Shown here piece by piece: positions 31,503 to 42,670 of a stretch of 64,000 bases of DNA (the first letter of the stretch is position 1; each line of letters opens with the position of its first letter). A program made the translations under genes and the position numbers. The DNA is taken from assembly GCA_030247855.1 (NCBI GenBank), contig JAPDRN010000061.1, positions 124,001 through 188,000 of the forward strand. The letters run 5' to 3'. Source of the stretch: Knufia peltigerae. Taxonomy: Eukaryota; Ascomycota; Eurotiomycetes; Chaetothyriales; Trichomeriaceae. The notes below the pieces were generated by a model that ran no database searches, was not told where the DNA came from, and saw only the letters and a program-made list of their open reading frames with translations.

Positions 31503-32243
31503 CTATCCGAGCAAACCCAGCCCGTCTTCCTCGGCAACCAATACTCGTGACTTTTTCAGGTCCTGGGTCCATTTTCTCGTGACAAATAACCACATCTGCC
31601 GTTCATCTGATCGTTTCTCATCAATGTAAGCCTCGAGTGTTGGCTTGGGCTGCCACTCTTCCCATTGCCTCCCGTTATTCCGAACCAACTTCTCACTGGT
31701 AAGGTGCGGATGTTCCGCCCTGGCTCGTAGGATGGCCTCCCTGTCCGACTTCATCCGCAAATCCTCGAGTTGGCAGGGCGGACAGGGATGATTCTGATGG
31801 GGCAGATGGGTAGGGAGACCCATGTAGTGAGGCGCCGGGTAGTGACCAGATGATGCGCAAGAGAAGGAGAAGCTCTTGCATGAGAAAGAGTCTGTTCGAG
31901 TGAACCTTCGGCCAAAGGCAGCGCACTCGGCAGGCTGGCGAGCGACGCCGGGTAGAGGAGCCATGACTTTTGTGCTGGTTCTCGATAGAGGTGAACTTGG
32001 TGGAGAAGGTCCTGACGAGTTGGAGTCTAGACTTGCAATAGAAGACGAACAACCATCCCGTGGAGAGGTCGGTTGAACTGACGTGGTGGACATTCGGTTC
32101 TGGCAGTTGTAGCATTTGTACGGCTGCTGTGGCAGCTTGAGCCCGGTTGTCTTCAGCATCGGACATGGTCCGACATTGCACACCTCCAAGCCCATGAGGA
32201 TGCCATGCCCACAGCAGAACCGCAGAACGTGTGCCTTGCACAT
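31503..32243 (-). CDS. unknown protein with N-terminal Cys/His cluster
   Basis: Single-exon protein of 246 residues. The first 46 residues carry Cys2, Cys10, Cys11, His13, Cys22, Cys27, Cys43 and Cys46, with MCKAHVLRFCCGHG and YKCYNCQNR giving a zinc-binding look. A Ser/Pro/Thr-rich middle follows, and then a more ordered, charged C-terminal region of about 80 residues (PCPPCQLEDLRMKSDREA, REAILRARAEHPHLTSE, WEEWQPKPTLEAYIDEKR). I know similar short, Cys-led hypothetical proteins from filamentous fungi but no assigned function. Coding character is supported by length, composition and the two separate ordered ends. The ATG at 32243 begins the Cys cluster directly. Confidence 0.65.
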   Translation of the reverse strand: MCKAHVLRFCCGHGILMGLEVCNVGPCPMLKTTGLKLPQQPYKCYNCQNRMSTTSVQPTSPRDGCSSSIASLDSNSSGPSPPSSPLSRTSTKVMAPLPGVARQPAECAAFGRRFTRTDSFSCKSFSFSCASSGHYPAPHYMGLPTHLPHQNHPCPPCQLEDLRMKSDREAILRARAEHPHLTSEKLVRNNGRQWEEWQPKPTLEAYIDEKRSDERQMWLFVTRKWTQDLKKSRVLVAEEDGLGLLG

Positions 32244-34540
32244 TTTGTGTATGTTGAATATTTGGAGTATTAATGTACTATTTGTGGTTGTGTAGAGAGT
32301 GGAGATTCGAGTAGAGGTTGGCCTCGTGTCAGGGGAATTATAGAGACATTCTCAACGAATCGTATGCGCCATTCGATGAGCCTCGTTTGTTGCACTCCCC
32401 GAGCGTGACGCAGCGGTCTCTCCAGAGCGAGAGTGACCAAGTTGATTGTTGTCTCGAAGAAGAGGTTAAGATTCGGAGGTCGCGTTCGTTTGTAACGGCC
32501 AAGGGCGTGATAGTGATTAGGCTTGAGGGCAGGCTGGTGAGGCTATAGTGCCATTGAAGAATATCGGTTGAGGAGATTGTGTGCGACCGACGAAGGAGGA
32601 GGGATATATCCGTGGCCGAGAGATCTCAGGCGGTGTTTGGCGAATACGAGAAGGGCAACGCGTGGAGACGCTGGCCTTTGACCGTTTGATTGCGAGATTT
32701 CGACCTATAGATATGCAAAGGGGAATCGGCCAGAGGGTAATGTTTATGCATAGAATGAACGGCTCGAGCGGGTGAAAAAATGGGTCGAGGGGACCGGCGA
32801 GGTTTTTAGGTGCGGAAACGAATGCTGGAAAGTGTGGTAAGTTTCAGAAGTCCGCGACAAGGTAATAATGAATGCATGTGTGAAGACTAGAAGACCAGGA
32901 AAGAAGAGAAGCAATAATACGAGTACTTGTATGGTCTAAAGAAGGAGAGACTGATCATTTTCGAACCCGGGTTTTCGCGTAGGGGACAGGAACCGAGAAA
33001 CTCTCTGCTTCGACGTTCTTTCTGTACAGCTCGTATTGTAGGAGAAGAATTCGATGTTTCTTAGCGAGGGTGGGATGAGAGTGAGGGGAGAGTGGGATTT
33101 TCGCAGTACAAACAACTTTTGGCGTCATTATGATTAGCTCTAATTAGGTGTTCTCTCACTCTTTCACTCCCTCTCACACACGCTCTCTCTCTCCAAGCCA
33201 ATGCGCATGAGCCATCGACTAGGCTTTGTTGGGGCGCCCACGCTTTTTCCTGGCCTAGCGAACCGTCGTTCATCGGGACACTCGGCTTAGTTCTCTGGTA
33301 CAGGCATGTTGGAGTACCTGGCGCCTGTACTGTAACAAACAACTACAAATCCTCGTTCTGATCGACGTACAGACACAAGACCCTGTCAGATTGTCAAATG
33401 TCGTACAGTACGTTGCCATCCAGAGGCCCTCATCATCAAAGTCCCACTCCCGTGCCTCGAAATTGCAACACTGAGACGGCCATTACTACGGGTGAAAGGG
33501 TAAATGACCAAACACAACACACAACCCCCCACCACCGCCACCATGAGTACTACAAATACTACCGTACTGGCTGACTGACTGACTCTGCTCCCAGCTTACT
33601 GGGTACATCGAAGCTAGACTTCCCATCGGACGCGCCGCGTGTTCTCGGACTCTAACTGACGCCGACCTGTCCACAATCCCTGCCTCCCCTCGCATCCCCA
33701 CCCCTTGGTGTCATGCATTGGGTCTACATATTCCCCGGAAAATGCCACGGCCGTCCGATATCCCACGAACGCGCCTGTAAGCAATTGAATTTTGACATAA
33801 TTGGCCCCCCAGGGTGATCGCACAGCAACTTATCAGGTCCACGATCAAGCACAGAAAAGAAAAAAAAGTGCAACTAGAACAAGAAGAAGAATAAGAACAA
33901 GAACATCGCAGGACAAGGACGCGTTAAACAAACACAAAAAGAAATGACCGTGATGATGATGCCCAACAAACATTGGGATCTCTCGCTGATCTCCATAATT
34001 GACAACTGCCACATGCCTTTGAGTGGGGGTTGGTTTGATGCTTACTTCGTACATACATAGGTTGACCTCGAACCGGCCCAATCGTAGGAATTGACGGCGC
34101 TCCTCGTGCAGAGATAACTAGCCGGTACACTGCAAGCTACTCGCGAGCTAATCTTTCGACGCCATATCATTCCGATTTGCAAAGATAAAATTCGGCAAAA
34201 CTCCCGTGCTTCTCCGTTCATCCATAGGCCCCGGTGCTGGAGCAAACACATAGAACGCAGGGCAGGCAACAAACCAGTTAGCGTTAATAATGTCACTTCC
34301 AAGGGCACATGATGAGCTAGGCATGCATGGAAAACGCCGTTGTAAATCCGATAAAGAAGGATGACATTGTACATCTATCAATTGTACCAGTACTGATAAG
34401 TAATACCACCAAGTCTTCGCCACAACCACTCAGTCTTCACAAAGAGTAGCCTCATGCAATATTCATAGGGGCACGCTCATTGTGGCGCCAATATTTCCTC
34501 TCTCTTATCGCCACAATCACCGTTCCACAGAATCATTCTA
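32244..34540. other. long gene-free region (2.3 kb)
   Basis: It probably includes a long 5' leader for the Cys-rich gene. Short simple repeats occur (CTCTCT/CACACA around 33150-33195, GACT repeats near 33570). No open frame has family character on either strand. Confidence 0.5.
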
Positions 34541-36438
34541 TTATGGGCCAGAACCACCAGAATCCGTGTTGTAGTACATGTCAATGCTCTTGATCAGGAG
34601 AATGTTGTCGCTGGAGGGAGGCCCGACTGACCAGCCTGTATAAGAGGATCAGCCTGAGTGGAAACAAATTTAGATATGGCAAGCTCCTCACCCTTGTTCC
34701 CGTTGGACCAATTGTTCCAGACCCAAGGACCTGGCTCGCTTGGGACGTTGGTGGTGAATTTCATCTGGAACTTGCCATCAAGATAGAATGCGGTGTAGTC
34801 CGATGTCCAATCGAGTCGGTATTCATGAACCGCTGTTGTGCAGTCTGAAGGCGCGGGGCCCGTAGCCTGAGTTGCCGCTTCGTCTTCGGGGTTTACAGCT
34901 TGATTCGTGTACCAGATGGGGATTGGATTGCCAGGTCCGTTATTCGACAGAGAGGACGGATCCGTTAAGTATTCAATGTCGGTTTCCTGGGTGTCGGATT
35001 GATAGAAGAAAAAGCCTACAAGCATCAGCACAACTACCTCACTCTTCTTCAGCAATTGAAGCCGCTGACCGTGACAAGTCCCCGGCACTGGACTGAGGAT
35101 GGCTTTTGTCCGAACACTGCCATATAGGATGCTCGACTCCGCTGTCGTGATTTCAGCACTGCTCACTTCCCAGCCAGTGCTGTTATTGGGGTTTTGATCT
35201 CCAGGCACGGTCAATGCTAGCATTCCGTTCACGATTTGCACATTTGCAGGGTCAAATGTAGGGTTGTACGGAATCTCAGGAGATGGACCGCTTCCCCTCT
35301 GATGATTGCTGTAGTTGCTGATCTGCAGTCCATCGGGGAATCCTTGGTCGAAAGTAAACAAAGACCGATTATCGAAGGTGCCGACTCCAGGGACTAACCA
35401 TTGGTTACCGACTTGCACAACGTCTGAAGTCTGGGCGGGTGCAGAAGGGTTAGTAGTTGAAACACTCGAAGTCGAAGTGTTAGCTGGAACGGGAGTTGTG
35501 ACTGAGGTGATGGCGGAGGAAGCGCTGCTTGAACTGGAATCTGTGGTGGAGCTAGAGGCTGTGTTTGAATTGAAAATTGTGCTGGAGTCAGAATTTGTGC
35601 TTGGGGCTGCTGTTGAAGACGAAGAGGTGTAGGGGACAACAGAGCTCGCGAATGCCGACGTGGACGAAACACCAAAGACTGGAGATGCACCCGATGCACT
35701 GGCTGGACTACCGGAGGTGTCGGTATCTGAGATTGTTGAAGTTGATGCATCGGACGTCACAGATTGAGAGGTATTTGTCAAGGGCTGAGGCGAGAGAGCA
35801 GTGGTGAATTGTCCACCGACTGATGTTGTTGGGATACTTGTGATAATTTGGGAAGTATGGACAGTGATGACTGGTTCTGGAAAATGCGTATGCCCGGCAA
35901 ATCCTGGAAAGGGATTGGGAAAGCCAGGAACGAAGGGATCTCCAAAAGGAGGTAGCGGATGCACAGGGAAGAATGGGCATGACCAAGGAGGGCCAACTGT
36001 ATGATGTTTTCGTACTTGTGGCTTTCGATGCAGTTCTCTTGCGGGCTCATTGCGCTCTGAAAGACTGTTAGCTGAAGCCACCACCCCGAGGTCTCTCTCA
36101 AAGGCAAGATCGAAGGCGCTGACGGCGATGAGATTCGAGAGGACCAGAAGAGTGATGAGTGTCAGCGGTGCCAAGTGCAGAGTGGGGAGGATATTTATTG
36201 GTTTGACATATGTAGTTATCGCAGAGAACGGGATGTATAGGTCTGTGTGAGGACAACCGGTTGATGGATGGTGGGTGTTTTCAGTTGTGAATGCTGGACG
36301 GGGAGAGCAGACGCCGTCGTCCTTACCGGCATCTGGCAATGGCTGTGGCAATGGCTGTGGTGCTTGTAAATCCTCGCCTGTTGTTGGTTCTCGAAAGCAG
36401 CTGCCGAAAAGCTCTTTGATACGTTGTCTGAAAGGCAT
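34541..36438 (-). CDS. membrane-anchored glycoside hydrolase family 16 enzyme
   Basis: Three exons, 36438-35070, 35015-34692 and 34635-34541, give 595 residues; the introns are 54 and 56 bp. The first joint makes TCHGFFFYQSDTQETDIEYL, the GH16 active site with nucleophile Glu467, Asp469 and acid/base Glu471 (ExDxE). The second makes NWSNGNKGWSVGPPSSDNIL, the usual family end. Residues about 80-107 form one hydrophobic segment (PLTLITLLVLSNLIAVSAF) and no signal-peptide ATG lies close to it, so the protein looks like a type II membrane protein with about 80 cytosolic residues. A Ser/Thr-rich stalk (215-338) follows. GH16 enzymes of this type hydrolyse or transfer beta-1,3(4)-glucan. An 87-nt in-frame stretch in exon 1 has GTAAGG and CACACAG ends and may be an optional intron. 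Confidence 0.82.
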
Positions 36439-36792
36439 TGCGAAGGGATGAAGCGAGACAAGGATATCAACTGCGCAGAGTTTAGCCCATAGCATATCAA
36501 GGGATATGACTAGACGCGTACCAGCGCTGAGTAGCACAACTTGCTTTCTCCGTGCACGTTCTATTGGTTTGTCGTGGTGTTGAAGGTTCCGCGACGTTAG
36601 GTATGCGAGGTAAAGGTATGGTTGAGTCTGCGGATTGGATCATTGAGGGAGTCGAGGTATTAATAACAGAAGCATAGATTGCAGTTCCTTCCATGTTGCA
36701 CCACATTGGATGCAACGGGCAAGAATTTGGTACTGCTCGTTATTGGGCAGCAGTTGCAATGCGTCAAACGTCTGAGATGCCAAACCAGATCC
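36439..36792. other. intergenic region
   Basis: 354 bp between the GH16 start and the 3' end of the Efm7 gene. I see nothing specific. The frame of the GH16 gene is open to 36537, so its start could be a little further up. Confidence 0.55.
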
Positions 36793-37617
36793 TCACACCT
36801 GCCATCTCACTTCATAGCCAAACACTGTTCTCCGCAGGGCCTCGTCACCAGGATCGTTCTCGAACATGACTTTGTCCATGGTGTGCTCCAGAATCTTATT
36901 GACGACGAACCCATCATTACGCGCCAGGTCAAAAAAGTTCAGGTCTTTTTCCAGCAACCATGGACGGTAGGGAGTGAAGAAGACCAAAGCCACCGAGTCA
37001 GCACTATATCGCAGGCACTCACGTAGCGTCGCCAACAGTTTCGTGTGCTCTGAGTGGTTGAAGAGGATATCGGCGAGGATCATCACGTCAAATCCACCGC
37101 GACCAGATTCCAGGTGAGATTTGAGCGGTTCAGCAGAACTTCCCCAGAGAAAACCTTGTGCTATAATATTCAACTTGTCGGCGAGGACTGAACAGTGCTC
37201 AATGTTGTAGCGCAAATTATCAATCAAATCTTGATCTGGGTAATCTGTCACGACAACTTTCTCAGCCCCTAAGATGGCCGAAACCAGACTTGGAAGTCCT
37301 GCTCCAGCACCCAATTCCAAGACCGTCTTCCCCTGAAGCATCGACGTTGAGTTATCTTCCAAATATCGTGCAATGACTTGTCCGGCGTTCCATAACAGAT
37401 GGCCCTTGGATGGAGTTAGCTAGACACAGACGGCCACATACTAGCAAAGTGATCACACCCAAAGCGGACTATGTCCTACAAGTCGAAGTTCGATGGCCTG
37501 TCCAGTCTTCAAGGTATATGTGGTAAATGTGGCAGGCTTTTCAGGTTGATAAAAACCCTCTGGCTCCTGGAATATGTCTAGTGACGCAACATCATCATCT
37601 CCTTCACTCTGCGACAT
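36793..37617 (-). CDS. efm7: protein N-terminal/lysine methyltransferase Efm7 (Nnt1 family)
   Basis: Two exons, 37617-37459 and 37404-36793, give 256 residues. The 54-bp intron (37405-37458) starts GTGTGA, contains TAGCTAACTCC and ends CCAAG. It falls between codons and joins GHSPLW to GHLLWNAGQVIARYLE. Motif I is TVLELGAGAGLPSLVSAILG, followed by VVVTDYPDQDLIDNLRYN, then the family motif VMILADILFNHSEH and VFFTPYRPWLLEKDLNFF. This combination is characteristic of yeast Nnt1/Efm7, which methylates the N-terminal glycine and the adjacent lysine of eEF1A. The N-terminal region (IFQEPEGFYQPEKPATFTTY) also fits. The start at 37617 was chosen from the family N-terminus. Confidence 0.92.
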
Positions 37618-39267
37618 GTTCGATTGTGGCACATGGGCAAGACTAGGAGAACAAAGCCCTTTATGTGACCAGCTCAACGTCGACGGCGGATCTCACGCGA
37701 CAACGAGATGTGGTGTCGTGAATGAAACGAACACAGAGAATCAATCTTGGCATATTGACATCACGTGATACGGGAAATTCGAGCCTACTGTACGGATAAA
37801 GTACGGAGTAGGTACTCCGTACTGACCTGCCATAGAGCATGTTTTCACAGAGGGATGTGGATCTCAAATGATTGCTCCTTGCCACCATGACCCTGGAAAT
37901 AAGGCTCTGTTCCTGATCGGAGAAGTCGTTCTGGCCATCGCCTTCGCCATCCAAGATCGGAGCAGTCATATCGGTAAACCGTACTTGTACCTCGGCGTGG
38001 GATCTTGGGAACTGTGACCTGACTAGCCTGCTCGTCGGTTTGATTATTCAATGGACAGTTTCCCGAGATGTTGGACTCCATAGTAGGAATTTGTGGTAAC
38101 GTCATCCATCTATCAGGCCATCCTCGCAGGCAGAGAAGGCGGCGGTCCCTCCGGAGGGGTGGTGGTGGTGGCTGTTGGTTTGATCTTACTCTTCACATAC
38201 TCCGTACTAGTTTCAACAGGAGATTCCAGAGTACTGATCCTCAAGACCAACATGAGGTAATGAGCAAGAGATCCTCACAGTATCTCATTGTGGGAAATCA
38301 GCTCGGAGTAGTTTCCCCGAGGCAGCAGTTGCAAACAGAAACAAAGTACTCTCTCCTCCGTACCGTGTATGGGACTCGTACCGGGAAATTATCGGAGCAG
38401 CATGCGGAATATTGGAACCTTCAGTTACAAAGTATTGTTTGCCGTCCCGCTTCTCCCCGTGTGCGTCCGTCATTGTCGTGGGTACCAAACGAGTATTTCT
38501 GCTCCTCCAACTGCCGTGAATTTTCCACCAGGGCCGCAAATCGCAGTCTTTGCTTGAAATTAATGAGCAACCATCTTCAGAGACCGTGGACTATCGTTTC
38601 GCAGTATCTTTCATTTACCCGTCGCCCCTTCATCCAGCGCTCTCACTCTCCGGCTCAATTGCTTTCTTGACAGGAAACGGTCCAATAGCCGCGGCCCCGC
38701 ACCATCGTCTCTCTCTCCAGGCGTCACGGGCATCCCAATTCCGCTTCCCCCACGAAATCTGCCATCAGCCACCCGAATCCAGCAATCCCACCTCCTCCCG
38801 GGAAGCGCTCTCGATCTATCGGTTTCTTCGTGACAAGCATCGCCCCCAGTTCCTTCCAGACTATAGCCCAGCACGACTTGGAGAATCGCCCCTGTCATCC
38901 TGGCTGATTCCTTCTCTCTCTCCAAAACGAAGCCTGCCACCTTTCCGTCCCCGGCATTTCTTCCCACCAACGTTACACCAAACCTTCTTTTCTTCCTTTC
39001 GTATCGCCTGCGCCCCGACACACACACACACACACGAGTCTCTTCCTTAAGACGAGGATAGAAAACAAAGATCCGTCGTGCTATTCGTCGTCGCCGCCGC
39101 CGCCTACATTTCCTCCTTATCAGCCTTTCGCTTCCTAGCCGCGCGCTCGATCTGACGGAAAAAGTTCGCCCTGGTCGAAGGAGAGAGAGGGAGAAGCCGC
39201 CTGCTCAGCGGCTGGGTCTGAAACAATCCATCCTCGAGCGTACGACCCCAAAAGCCACACCTACAAA
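37618..39267. other. divergent intergenic region (1.65 kb)
   Basis: It carries TACGGAGTA words at 37802, 37815 (inverted) and 38198. A pyrimidine-rich part at 38620-39050 with a CA repeat (about 39013-39034) is probably the 5' leader of the Gln-rich gene. A frame of 166 codons there has no domain character. Confidence 0.55.
37800..37823. repeat. perfect 11-bp palindrome of the TACGGAGTA word
   Basis: AGTACGGAGTA, two bases GG, then TACTCCGTACT. It lies 183 bp upstream of the Efm7 start and is the most perfect example of this word in the window. Confidence 0.75.
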
Positions 39268-39861
39268 ATGAGCAACTACCCAAGACGAAGCGCTCGGATA
39301 TCACATCTACAAGAACAACATAGAAACAATCTTCCAGCGCCTTCATTTGCACGCGGTTTCTCACAGTCTTCAAGCACATCGACAAGTTCGCACCCAAGTC
39401 CTGTCAGTGACGGCCTTCAAGCCGCGGAGCCGCAACACGCACAAGTATCTCAGCAGCCTCAGCACCAAATGCAATCGCTCTTCATGCCTCTCCAACAACA
39501 ACAGCAGCAGCAGCAACAACAATCCTACGCCCATGCTCCTTTACCTTCGCCATCGACGGCAGAGTTGGAGCCATTTTTCGCCCGATCGCATTCTCAACCA
39601 AATCCGTACTCTTCTCAGCAATCCCACCTCAGCTTCCAGGCTCAGCAACGACAACAATCGTATCAGGGACCATCGCAACAGAAGGAACAACCTCAGATGC
39701 ATCACCAGCTACATCCACACACCAATTCCATGTCGCAAGAGCACCCCATCCACGGACAGGCACTGAATCCAGGCCAATTGCCACCTGATTTTCTTGCCGA
39801 GGCAGCCAAACGCGCCCAGATTGCCTGTCTCATGAGAGATCTGGGTGACGTCTCGCTATAG
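39268..39861 (+). CDS. Gln-rich fungal protein with conserved C-terminal helix
   Basis: Single-exon protein of 197 residues. It starts MSNYPRRSARISHLQEQHRN and has a Ser/Thr/Pro-rich part, a run of ten glutamines (about 75-85) and many further Gln and His residues. It ends in a short ordered segment, PPDFLAEAAKRAQIACLMRDL, followed by GDVSL. I recall this C-terminal motif from small hypothetical proteins of other Pezizomycotina, which makes the gene credible despite the low complexity. No function is known; the composition would suit a transcription-associated or RNA-granule protein, but that is a guess. The 5' flank is CT-rich, typical of a strong fungal leader. Confidence 0.65.
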   Translation: MSNYPRRSARISHLQEQHRNNLPAPSFARGFSQSSSTSTSSHPSPVSDGLQAAEPQHAQVSQQPQHQMQSLFMPLQQQQQQQQQQSYAHAPLPSPSTAELEPFFARSHSQPNPYSSQQSHLSFQAQQRQQSYQGPSQQKEQPQMHHQLHPHTNSMSQEHPIHGQALNPGQLPPDFLAEAAKRAQIACLMRDLGDVSL

Positions 39862-40982
39862 ACAGCAGCAGCCGCAGCCGCCGCCGAAACTCAGACCAAC
39901 AGTTTTTCTTTTCGCGAGACACGGCCATGAAAACGCTAATTGTCTGCAACATACAAATTGTTGCTGGGGTCGTTTTCGGGATTGTTTGTCGAATCATGAG
40001 GCATTCATCTGATAAACAGCACGCAGTAATCTCCTCAGCCCACGACTCAAAAATCTACTCTCCGAGGGTGGAAAATTAAAACGTGACATGTCCCTGACAT
40101 ATGATGACACCACTCAGAGCATAATCTCTCTTTCTCCGACAGAACATCACCACACGCGAGTTGGTACCACATCTCGAGTCTACCACGCAGATGGTTGAAT
40201 TTCCTACTGCAAAGGACAAGTTTTTGTCTTGCCTCCACACTCAACCACACCACAATTTTTTTTTAACTCACGCCTTTACGACCATATACGCTTTACCTCG
40301 GGGATTTATTTTCATTCTCATCTCAGCTCATTACCTCGTCTCATAGCTTTTGTCGACATTTCTTATTTATTTCTTTATACCCCTCCCCGACCAATCCGAT
40401 GATTATGTTGCCATGTCAATGATAATAATAAGGGAACGAACGTCCGAATGTCCAGATTCAAAGCTTGTCCTTAGACCGACCTCGTTTTATTTTAGACGGA
40501 ATATACACAACAAATCGGCACCTACTTGGCTTTTTTCTTTTTGTTTGTTGCGCCTGTCAAGGGTTCTTATCATATGAGAATGTTTGGTTCTTTGGACGTT
40601 TTGGTTTTTGGGCGATATTCACATGTTTTTTTGTTTGGACACTGGGTAGCGGGATTTCCCTCTTGGACGATGCATTGCTTCGGTGTGAAAAGATTTGGCG
40701 TTCAATTCAGAAATGACCTGGGGAAATTCTTCTTCCCCAAAGGTATGAAGTAGTCCCATATTAAGTATCAACGTATGAAGTATCAAGTTGGATTACATTA
40801 CTTTCCCCTTCACGACATGACGCCACCTGATATGCGATGGTGGTGGTGGTGGTGGTGGTGGTAGTAGTAGTAGTAGTAGTTCTACAGTCGAAACCTTTCG
40901 TTTTAACATTCACCCAGGTACTATTATTTTCGTCGGGTTCTTTCATTGATTTTACACGTGCGTCACGGGGGGTTAGTATCGT
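39862..40982. other. convergent intergenic region
   Basis: 3' regions of the Gln-rich and Kti12 genes. It is AT-rich with long T runs and a trinucleotide repeat at 40837-40880. No gene. Confidence 0.55.
40837..40880. repeat. (TGG)n(TAG)n trinucleotide microsatellite
   Basis: Eight TGG units followed by six TAG units in the 3' flank of the Kti12 gene. It is non-coding on both strands as far as I can see. Confidence 0.85.
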
Positions 40983-42670
40983 TCAGTCATCGTTCCATTC
41001 GTTCTCGAGAAATCCGACAAATCCCTTGATCACCGCCCGTCGACCCTTGACGTAACCTTGACCGTGGGCGATCCCACCTCTCTGGATCTGCGTGTATGTG
41101 CGCCTGAGTCGTTGTAGTAAAGGTTGAGACAGGGCGACCGTCGAAGGGACGTAGAGGGTCAGATTTTCGTAACCTCCGGCGGCGTCCCCGGGACCACGAG
41201 CGTCGCCGTCGGCGGTGGTAGTACCGGTGGTCGATGGGATCAAAAAGAGGTCGACATCCCCACAACAATCGACGTCTGCCACACCAGTCTCCCTGGCTCT
41301 GGCCAGGAGATGTTTGACCACTTCCATGGTGGCGTTCTCCAGGATCTGTAGGGCATCTGAACCGGTGGCTCTGGGGAGGACGGTTGCGGCGTGTTTCTTC
41401 ACCTCTTCTCCCCTTTCGTCTTGTTGTTCTGTGCGAGTCGAGTTTGCGGTCGCGGCCACCGAGTCGGCCGCGGTCCGTCGTTGCGACGGGGCCTTCTTGC
41501 TCGTGGGTTTCGCCCGAGGAGGGAACAATGCCGTCCAGATGTCGTGACTCGGCGGGGTGGAATCGGCAGAGGGGACCGTGAAGAGGGGAGTGTCCCAACG
41601 AGAAAACGGGGAAGGAGGTTCGTACCTCATGATCAAGGAGGCCAAGGTCGAAGATGAATACGGTCGGGAACCTGTGGGGGGCGGAGGGACCATGTCGGTA
41701 CTCGGTGGTACCGCCAAAGGAGAAGAGGAATTTCCAGATTGTGTCGGTGCGTCTGTGTTTGTGGTCGAGTCCCCTTCCCCGGCCTTTGAGTGGTCCCGCT
41801 CCGTCCGGTCGCTGATGTACAGACTCTTGAGTGTCATGGTGTCTTGTTGGATTTGTGGTCGTGGTCGTGAGCGTTCATCGTCTTCGCCGCCGAACCCATC
41901 CATACTTGATGACCTCGATAGACTCGGATCTCCCACGATCCTGTCACCGTATATCGCCGTATGACTCTCCGGCACTAGGTCACCCATGACGGCCTCACCC
42001 TGTGCCTTGCTTCTTGTCCTTTTTGTCCCTCCGGCGTCGCCGTCGCCGTTGCCGTTGCCGTTACCCGTCCCACCATCTTCATCCTCGGCCCTCTCGTCCC
42101 GTCGTCTCCCCCATACCCTCTGACGTTCCCGGTTCCACTTCTTACACTCTTCCTCTTGAGCGGCCACGTGGACCACGCAGCACCTTGTCCCTGCGGCTTT
42201 CGCCTCGCACCACAACTGATACCTGTAACCCTTGATGTAGTTCAATCCGTCCGCGATGACGATATTGTCCCTCGACACCGCCCGCTTGATCGCCGAGAAC
42301 TCGGCCGCTCGAGCCGTCTTTTCTTGGGCCGCACTGTTGTATATGTGATCCCTCACAAGTTCTGGATCGCCGCTGCTGCTGTCGTCGACTTTGGTTTGTG
42401 GTGGTGATGGAGGTGGTGGAGGTGGTGGAGGTGGTGATATATCTGCAGATGCGTGTTGTGAAGGAATTATCTGTACGGTCTTTTTCTTCTTATCATTGTT
42501 CTTCAGAGATACTGAGTCCGACGAAGCGATATAATTCTCTAGGTCGGCGGCGATCTGTTGCGCTCGGTGAGTCTTGCCTGAGCAGGGGAGGCCAGTGATG
42601 ATTATGAGCTATGAAAACAAAGGATGAGCGACTAGATATACAGAGTTTGGTTTGTCACACTTACGGGCAT
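40983..42670 (-). CDS. kti12: Kti12, P-loop ATPase factor of Elongator
   Basis: The first coding exon (42670-42665) is only six bases, ATG CCC. A 56-bp intron (42609-42664; GTAAGT, TCATAG) is followed by exon 2 (42608-40983), giving 543 residues. The joint makes MPLIIITGLPCSGKTHRAQQ, the Kti12 N-terminus with its Walker A motif. Further family segments are ELVRDHIYNSAAQEKTARAA, RDNIVIADGLNYIKGYRYQL with the Walker B-like aspartate, and RCCVVHVAAQEEECKKWN. Near the end is a WDTPLFTV-type motif and a helical C-terminus. Kti12 acts with Elongator in tRNA wobble-uridine modification. The length is well above yeast (about 310) because of disordered insertions, including a poly-Pro run from a GGT-type repeat (42398-42433) and an acidic/Gly-rich part. 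Losing the mini-exon would remove the start. Confidence 0.9.

Noticed and set aside
38550..39050. 166-codon plus-strand frame before the Gln-rich gene
   Set aside because: CT-rich leader DNA translating to Ser/Pro/Leu; no ordered segment.
40837..40946. Poly-Val / poly-Thr frames over the TGG/TAG repeat
   Set aside because: Microsatellite artefact.
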